NCBI RefSeq assembly: GCF_021432085.1
Contig: NZ_CP090366.1
Coordinates: 1,488,001-1,552,000 of the forward strand
Source of the DNA: Stutzerimonas kunmingensis
GTDB taxonomy: Bacteria; Pseudomonadota; Gammaproteobacteria; Pseudomonadales; Pseudomonadaceae
Length of the DNA: 64,000 bases
Reading direction: 5' to 3'
Part shown: one piece after another, positions 60,851 through 64,000 of the stretch
How the letters are laid out: each line of letters opens with the position of its first letter
How positions within the stretch are numbered: position 1 is the first letter of the stretch
The notes under the pieces: model-generated
What the model was told of the DNA's origin: nothing
What the model saw: only the letters and a program-made list of their open reading frames with translations
Database searches by the model: none
Position numbers and translations under genes: made by a program

Positions 60851-61504
60851 ATGGATTTAGACGTGTTACTTTCCAGATCTGCTGCTCTTGAGCAGTCGCT
60901 ATATAAGTGCTTTTCAGTACCTGTATATGACTCGTCCCCTAGACTGGTTGCTAGCAAGACATTGTCCGCCCTTGCTTTCGAGCATTCACAGGCGATTAAG
61001 CACTTAATAGCCGCCGGCCTTTACACGCCTGCGGCAGCGTTGTTAAGGGTCCAATATGAGTCGCTGGTTCGCTCTCTGTGGGTGCTTTATGTAGCGTCCG
61101 ACTCACAGGCGGAGCTGATCATTTCAGACCTTACATACGATAGCGCAAAGAAGGGGTCCACTATTCCGATGCTCAGTCAGATGCTCGTTGCCATCGAAGA
61201 AAAGGCACCGCACGCACCGATTGAGATGCTAAAGGAATTCAAGCATTACTCTTGGAAGCCTTTAAGCTCATATGTCCATGGTGGAATTCATGCGGTGAAT
61301 CGCTTCAGCCGAGGATTTCCGGCGCCGCTTGTTCACGCCATGGTCATCCATTCAAACGGGCTATTAACGATTGCGGCCAACCTTGGACTAATTGTTTCTG
61401 GCGCCCCGCCTACTGATCAGATCCCAAAAATTCAAAGAGAATTTGGAGACTGTTTGCCACTTCCTGCCGTTCCGCGCCCAGCCGCGACTGAGCCATCGCA
61501 TTAG
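60851..61504 (+). CDS. Unrecognised helical protein at the right end of the prophage
   Basis: The 217-residue protein is mostly helical with ALAFEHSQAIKHLIAAGLYTPAAALLRVQYESLVRSLWVLYVA and a conserved-looking YVHGGIHAVNRFSRGF stretch. It vaguely resembles the DUF6988 family, but I am not certain. The start could be the TTG at 60833, though ATG 60851 is likelier. GC content drops relative to the phage backbone. Its place between the toxin-antitoxin pair and the att site marks it as cargo. The histidine/arginine pattern would allow a HEPN-like ribonuclease, but this is speculation. Confidence 0.6.
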   Translation: MDLDVLLSRSAALEQSLYKCFSVPVYDSSPRLVASKTLSALAFEHSQAIKHLIAAGLYTPAAALLRVQYESLVRSLWVLYVASDSQAELIISDLTYDSAKKGSTIPMLSQMLVAIEEKAPHAPIEMLKEFKHYSWKPLSSYVHGGIHAVNRFSRGFPAPLVHAMVIHSNGLLTIAANLGLIVSGAPPTDQIPKIQREFGDCLPLPAVPRPAATEPSH

Positions 61505-61528
61505 GCTGACTGGAATTCGTGGAAGGGG

Positions 61529-61551
61529 TTTTCGACACTTCTTCGACACCA
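61529..61551 (+). repeat. Right integrase arm-type repeat
   Basis: This 23-bp copy of the left repeat (43600-43622) has two mismatches and the same orientation. It lies 55 bp inside the right att site, consistent with a recombinase arm site. Confidence 0.5.
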
Positions 61552-61572
61552 CCAAAAGCCAGAAACGAAAAA

Positions 61573-61590
61573 GCCCTGTAAAAACAGGGC
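61573..61590 (-). terminator. Phage-supplied terminator next to the right att site
   Basis: GCCCTGT (61573-61579) and ACAGGGC (61584-61590) form a hairpin. The T-tract needed on the minus strand is the A-run at 61568-61572. It can replace the tRNA terminator displaced by integration. Confidence 0.8.
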
Positions 61591-61605
61591 CTTATCGTGT
61601 GGTGT

Positions 61606-61650
61606 CTGGAGCGGGCGAAGGGAATCGAACCCTCGTCATGAGCTTGGGAA
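61606..61650 (-). repeat. Right attachment site with tRNA-Gly(CCC) 3'-half remnant
   Basis: 61606-61633 is identical to the left att site. Here homology to tRNA-Gly continues to about 61650: the minus strand reads TTCCCAAG (anticodon loop, CCC) then CTCATGACGAGGGTTCG and the acceptor end with CCA. The 5' half of the tRNA is absent, so this is a second att copy, not a functional gene. Confidence 0.82.
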
Positions 61651-61803
61651 TCTATAACGGGCCAAATATCAGGGTATAACGCGAGGTATCGTAAAGGCGC
61701 TACAATCCCCGTCCTGTATGGGCTAGGGCTTCCGGCTCAGTCTCAATCTGTCCCGCCGAATTTCGTGTTAGTTCGGGACAACTGTCACCGGAAACTGTCA
61801 CGC

Positions 61804-63003
61804 ATGCTAACCGAAAAGCAGATCCGTTCGCTCAAGCCAGAAGACCGCGACTATGTGATGTCCGACGGGCGCGGTGCGCGAGGGGAAGGGGTGCTGCTGC
61901 TGAAGGTTCGCGCCAACGGCACGAAGGAGTTCTACTACCAGTGGTTCGTGGCCGGCAAGAAGAAGCAACGCAAGCTCGGCGTTTGGCCGACGATGTCACT
62001 CACCGTCGCCCGGGACAATTGCAAGGGTGCGTCGCCGCAGAGTGAAGCGGAGGGCACGCTACAGAACCTGCTCGATTCGTATGTCGCCAAGCTGAAAGCC
62101 GAAGGCGCGGCCTCGGCCGGCAACGTGGAATGGTCGCTCAAGCACTACGTCTCCGAGCCGTTCCCGCACCTGGTGAAGAAGCTGGCCAGCGCCATCGAGC
62201 CCGGGGATATCCGCGACATTATCTCCGCGATGATCAAGGCGAAGGTGACCACCTATTGCAACCGGGTGCGGTCGCAGCTGCATGCGGCCTTCCAGCACGG
62301 GCTGAACCAGGAATACAACCCTCGGGACTACCTCAAGTCGAAGGTGCGCTTCGGGTTGACCTATAACCCGGTGGCAAGCATCCCTGTGCAGGGCGATTGG
62401 GAGCGCCCCGGCCAGCGCGTGCTGAGCAAGGAAGAGCTGGCGGCGCTGTGGAACCTGCTGCCCGAGGAACTGAGCCTGGTCACGGCCGAGCTGATCAAGT
62501 TCCTGATTGCCAGCGGTGGGCAACGGCCGGAGCAAGTGGTAGCGTCAGACCGCACGATGTACCGCGACGACTACTACATGATCCGGAGCAAAAAGGGCGT
62601 AGAAGGCGAGCGCGAGATTCATGTGGTGCCGTTCAACGGGCTGAGCCGCGCCTGCCTGGAGCGGCTGAAACCGATCTCCGGCGAAGAGGCCTTTCCGTTC
62701 ATGGGCCGGTATAAGAACAACTCGATCAACGTGCAGTCCGTGTCGCGGGCGGTGACGAAGCTTTGCGCGCGGCACCCGGCCACGTTCAAGACGCCATTCA
62801 CGCTGCGCGACCTGCGGCGCACCTGCAAGACGCTGATGGGTGTGGCGGGGATCAGCAAGGAACTGCGCGATCGCATCCAGGGGCATGCGTTCAGCGATGT
62901 GTCATCGAAACACTATGACCGCTACGACTACCTGAAAGAAAAAAGCCAGGGCCTCGAGGATTGGGCTACCTGGCTTGTAGATGTGGCTGGCGTGAAGCCG
63001 TAG
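61804..63003 (+). CDS. P4-type tyrosine integrase of the second element
   Basis: The 399-residue protein begins MLTEKQIRSLKPEDRDYVMSD, the DUF4102 arm-binding opening of P4-family integrases. The catalytic domain contains the first Arg in SGGQRPEQV, a LRDLRRTCKTLMG segment (where the usual His of H-x-x-R is replaced by an Arg), GHAFS and the nucleophile in HYDRYDY. It is the first gene after the right att copy and should target the same tRNA-Gly. The frame is open to 61765, but the ATG at 61804 fits the family start. Confidence 0.9.
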   Translation: MLTEKQIRSLKPEDRDYVMSDGRGARGEGVLLLKVRANGTKEFYYQWFVAGKKKQRKLGVWPTMSLTVARDNCKGASPQSEAEGTLQNLLDSYVAKLKAEGAASAGNVEWSLKHYVSEPFPHLVKKLASAIEPGDIRDIISAMIKAKVTTYCNRVRSQLHAAFQHGLNQEYNPRDYLKSKVRFGLTYNPVASIPVQGDWERPGQRVLSKEELAALWNLLPEELSLVTAELIKFLIASGGQRPEQVVASDRTMYRDDYYMIRSKKGVEGEREIHVVPFNGLSRACLERLKPISGEEAFPFMGRYKNNSINVQSVSRAVTKLCARHPATFKTPFTLRDLRRTCKTLMGVAGISKELRDRIQGHAFSDVSSKHYDRYDYLKEKSQGLEDWATWLVDVAGVKP

Positions 63004-63006
63004 CCG

Positions 63007-63207
63007 TCACGCCGCCTGATTGCTCCACGCTTCTGGGTCCTCCAGCCAAAGGCGCAGATCGGATGCCCGCCAACCGACGCGGCCCGGCGAAAGCCGGACC
63101 TGTTTCGGGAAGCGCCCGGCCTTGATCTCGCGCCAAAGCGTAGCGTGGGAAAGGGTGGTGACCTCCAGCACCTGCTCCTCGCGCAGGTAACCCTCAAGCG
63201 CGACCAC
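63007..63207 (-). CDS. AlpA-type HTH regulator
   Basis: The 66-residue protein has a MerR/AlpA-like helix-turn-helix (LREEQVLEVTTLSHATLWREIKAGRFPKQVRLSPGRVGWRASDLRLWLE). AlpA proteins activate excision of P4-like elements. It starts with GTG and overlaps the upstream gene by 14 bp. It is convergent with the integrase gene, 3 bp apart at their ends. Confidence 0.88.
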   Translation of the reverse strand: MVALEGYLREEQVLEVTTLSHATLWREIKAGRFPKQVRLSPGRVGWRASDLRLWLEDPEAWSNQAA

Positions 63208-63505
63208 GGCGCTTCCCTCCCTTGCGATGCTTCTTGGTGCCGCCGTGGCAGGTCAGGCGGTAGCTGATAAAGGTGGCCAGCTCGCCGATCTCGGCTTTGA
63301 TGTCGTCGATGATGGCGCCCATGATCGCGTTCACCTCCTCATAGGTGGCGCGCTGGATGGTGCGAGAGTTGTCGACGTGGGTCTTGCCGTCCGGCGTCTT
63401 GACCAGCCACTCCATCAGCCAGCGTTGCGGCTTGCGCGGCAGGCGCCCGCTGACCTGTGCGGTGTCGTTGGGCATTTCGGTGCTGTAGAAGATGCTGTAC
63501 GTCAT
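63194..63505 (-). CDS. Hypothetical island protein
   Basis: The 103-residue protein has a beta-like N-terminus (MTYSIFYSTEMP), a central VKTPDGKTHVDNSRTIQRATYEEVNAIMGAIIDDIKAEIGELATF helical part, and a strongly basic tail (GGTKKHRKGGKRRGRA). It is co-oriented and overlapping with the AlpA gene. No family is recognised. The tail suggests nucleic-acid contact. Confidence 0.6.
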   Translation of the reverse strand: MTYSIFYSTEMPNDTAQVSGRLPRKPQRWLMEWLVKTPDGKTHVDNSRTIQRATYEEVNAIMGAIIDDIKAEIGELATFISYRLTCHGGTKKHRKGGKRRGRA

Positions 63506-63515
63506 GGCCGTTCCC

Positions 63516-64000
63516 TCACATGCACATCGCAGCAGGCTGCGTGCCGAGGGTCGCGTCTACGCGCTCCCAGGTCGAAAGCGGGGTGGTGTTCCAGTAGCGG
63601 TCGGCGATGGCAATAGCGGCGAAGGCCAGCTTGCTGGCGTGGGCGCCTTGTTCGGAGCCCATCTTGGTGAACACGGTGGCGGCCAGGTTGAGCTTGGCGG
63701 CGATCTCGGCGAGGGTGTCGGCGTCCTCTGCGGTGAGTGCGCGGCGCTGGGCGTCGGCAAGTTCGGTGCGCAGGGCGTCCAGCTCCTCGGTCAGGTGCTC
63801 CAGTGCCTGGGCGGCGTTGAGGCGGCTGATGGTGTGTTCGTGCTGGGCGCGTTCGGCGCGGTGGCGCAGGTTCTCGACCAGCTGGCGGTTGGCGGTGGCC
63901 AGGTGTTCGAGGTCTTGCCGCGCAGCGCGGCGGCCTTCGAGGTAGCCAAGGCCGAAGACGATGGCCATGGCGGCGACGGCGCCGACGAAGGCCAGAATCT
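63516..64000 (-). CDS. Membrane-anchored coiled-coil island protein, 5' end beyond window
   Basis: The frame is open through the right edge. The codons before the ATG at 63968 encode ILAFVGAVAA, which joins MAIVFGLGYLEG to form a single transmembrane helix, so the true start lies beyond the window. The rest is a long coiled coil (LATANRQLVENLRHRAERAQHEHTISRLNAAQALEHLTEELDALRTEL) and an Ala-rich helical end. It looks like a phage or island structural or regulatory protein, but no function can be assigned. Confidence 0.6.
   Translation of the reverse strand, partial: ILAFVGAVAAMAIVFGLGYLEGRRAARQDLEHLATANRQLVENLRHRAERAQHEHTISRLNAAQALEHLTEELDALRTELADAQRRALTAEDADTLAEIAAKLNLAATVFTKMGSEQGAHASKLAFAAIAIADRYWNTTPLSTWERVDATLGTQPAAMCM

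Larger units (their letters stand above)
43482..61633. mobile_element. Pf-like filamentous phage (inovirus) prophage with defence cargo
   Basis: The 18.1-kb element is bounded by 28-bp direct repeats of a tRNA-Gly 3' end. The right 10 kb (51.6-60.8 kb) holds a complete-looking inovirus backbone: repressor, HTH protein, methyltransferase, probable ssDNA-binding protein, coat genes, adsorption protein, DUF2523, Zot, Rep, integrase and a toxin-antitoxin pair. This is the order of P. aeruginosa Pf1/Pf4. The left 8 kb (43.7-51.6 kb) is cargo. Three insertion sequences (IS30, an IS3 and a second IS nested in it) account for about 4 kb; without them the element would be about 14 kb. Confidence 0.88.

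Noticed and set aside
61392..61679. ORF ending in GAGEGNRTLVMSLG at the right att site
   Set aside because: The same tRNA-derived artefact; its first part overlaps the real 217-residue gene in another frame.

Overview
The window is a Pseudomonas-type gammaproteobacterial chromosome, most likely the Stutzerimonas/Pseudomonas stutzeri group. This rests on the algU-mucABCD cluster, GC-rich codon use, and a core gene order (ung ... ygfZ, sdhE, nadB, algU-mucD, lepA-lepB-rnc-era-recO-pdxJ, icp, lon paralog, pruR, putA, putP) that follows the P. aeruginosa PA0744-PA0783 stretch as I remember it. No database was searched.

Core, 1-43.4 kb. Acyl-CoA catabolism genes (3-hydroxyisobutyryl-CoA hydrolase, cut by the window edge, and an enoyl-CoA hydratase) and an amino-acid-type binding protein are followed by ung, an HDOD protein, ygfZ divergent from sdhE-ygfX, nadB, and the AlgU envelope-stress operon with two AlgU-type promoters. 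Then comes the translation/processing cluster lepA-lepB-DUF4845-rnc-era-recO-pdxJ. A LysR/DUF1127 divergent pair, cmoA-cmoB, and a Lon paralog with a chagasin-type inhibitor follow. The proline block is pruR, putA (without the N-terminal DNA-binding domain) and two near-identical putP copies, which flank a histidine-rich zinc-type TonB receptor with a Zur-like site. After a DUF1206 protein and three small lipoproteins comes the beta-ketoadipate block pcaR, pcaIJF and pcaD, with matching PcaR-like palindromes at pcaR and pcaI.

Accessory region, 43.48-61.63 kb. A 28-bp direct repeat of a tRNA-Gly(CCC) 3' end bounds an 18-kb Pf-like filamentous-phage (inovirus) prophage. Its backbone is a repressor with a three-site operator, a small HTH protein, a DNA methyltransferase, a probable ssDNA-binding protein, small ORFs, major coat protein and terminator, adsorption protein pIII, DUF2523, Zot, a large hairpin as candidate origin, a Rep protein, a tyrosine integrase and a toxin-antitoxin pair. 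Between the left att site and the repressor sits a cargo block: a small membrane protein, ParDE, a Shedu (DUF4263) anti-phage nuclease, an IS30 element, and two unrecognised membrane-anchored proteins separated by an IS3 element that itself carries a second IS.

From 61.63 kb a second element begins at the right-hand att copy, with a P4-type integrase, an AlpA-like regulator and unrecognised genes running off the right edge. The intact tRNA-Gly is therefore expected to the right of the window. No intact tRNA, rRNA or CRISPR array was seen.
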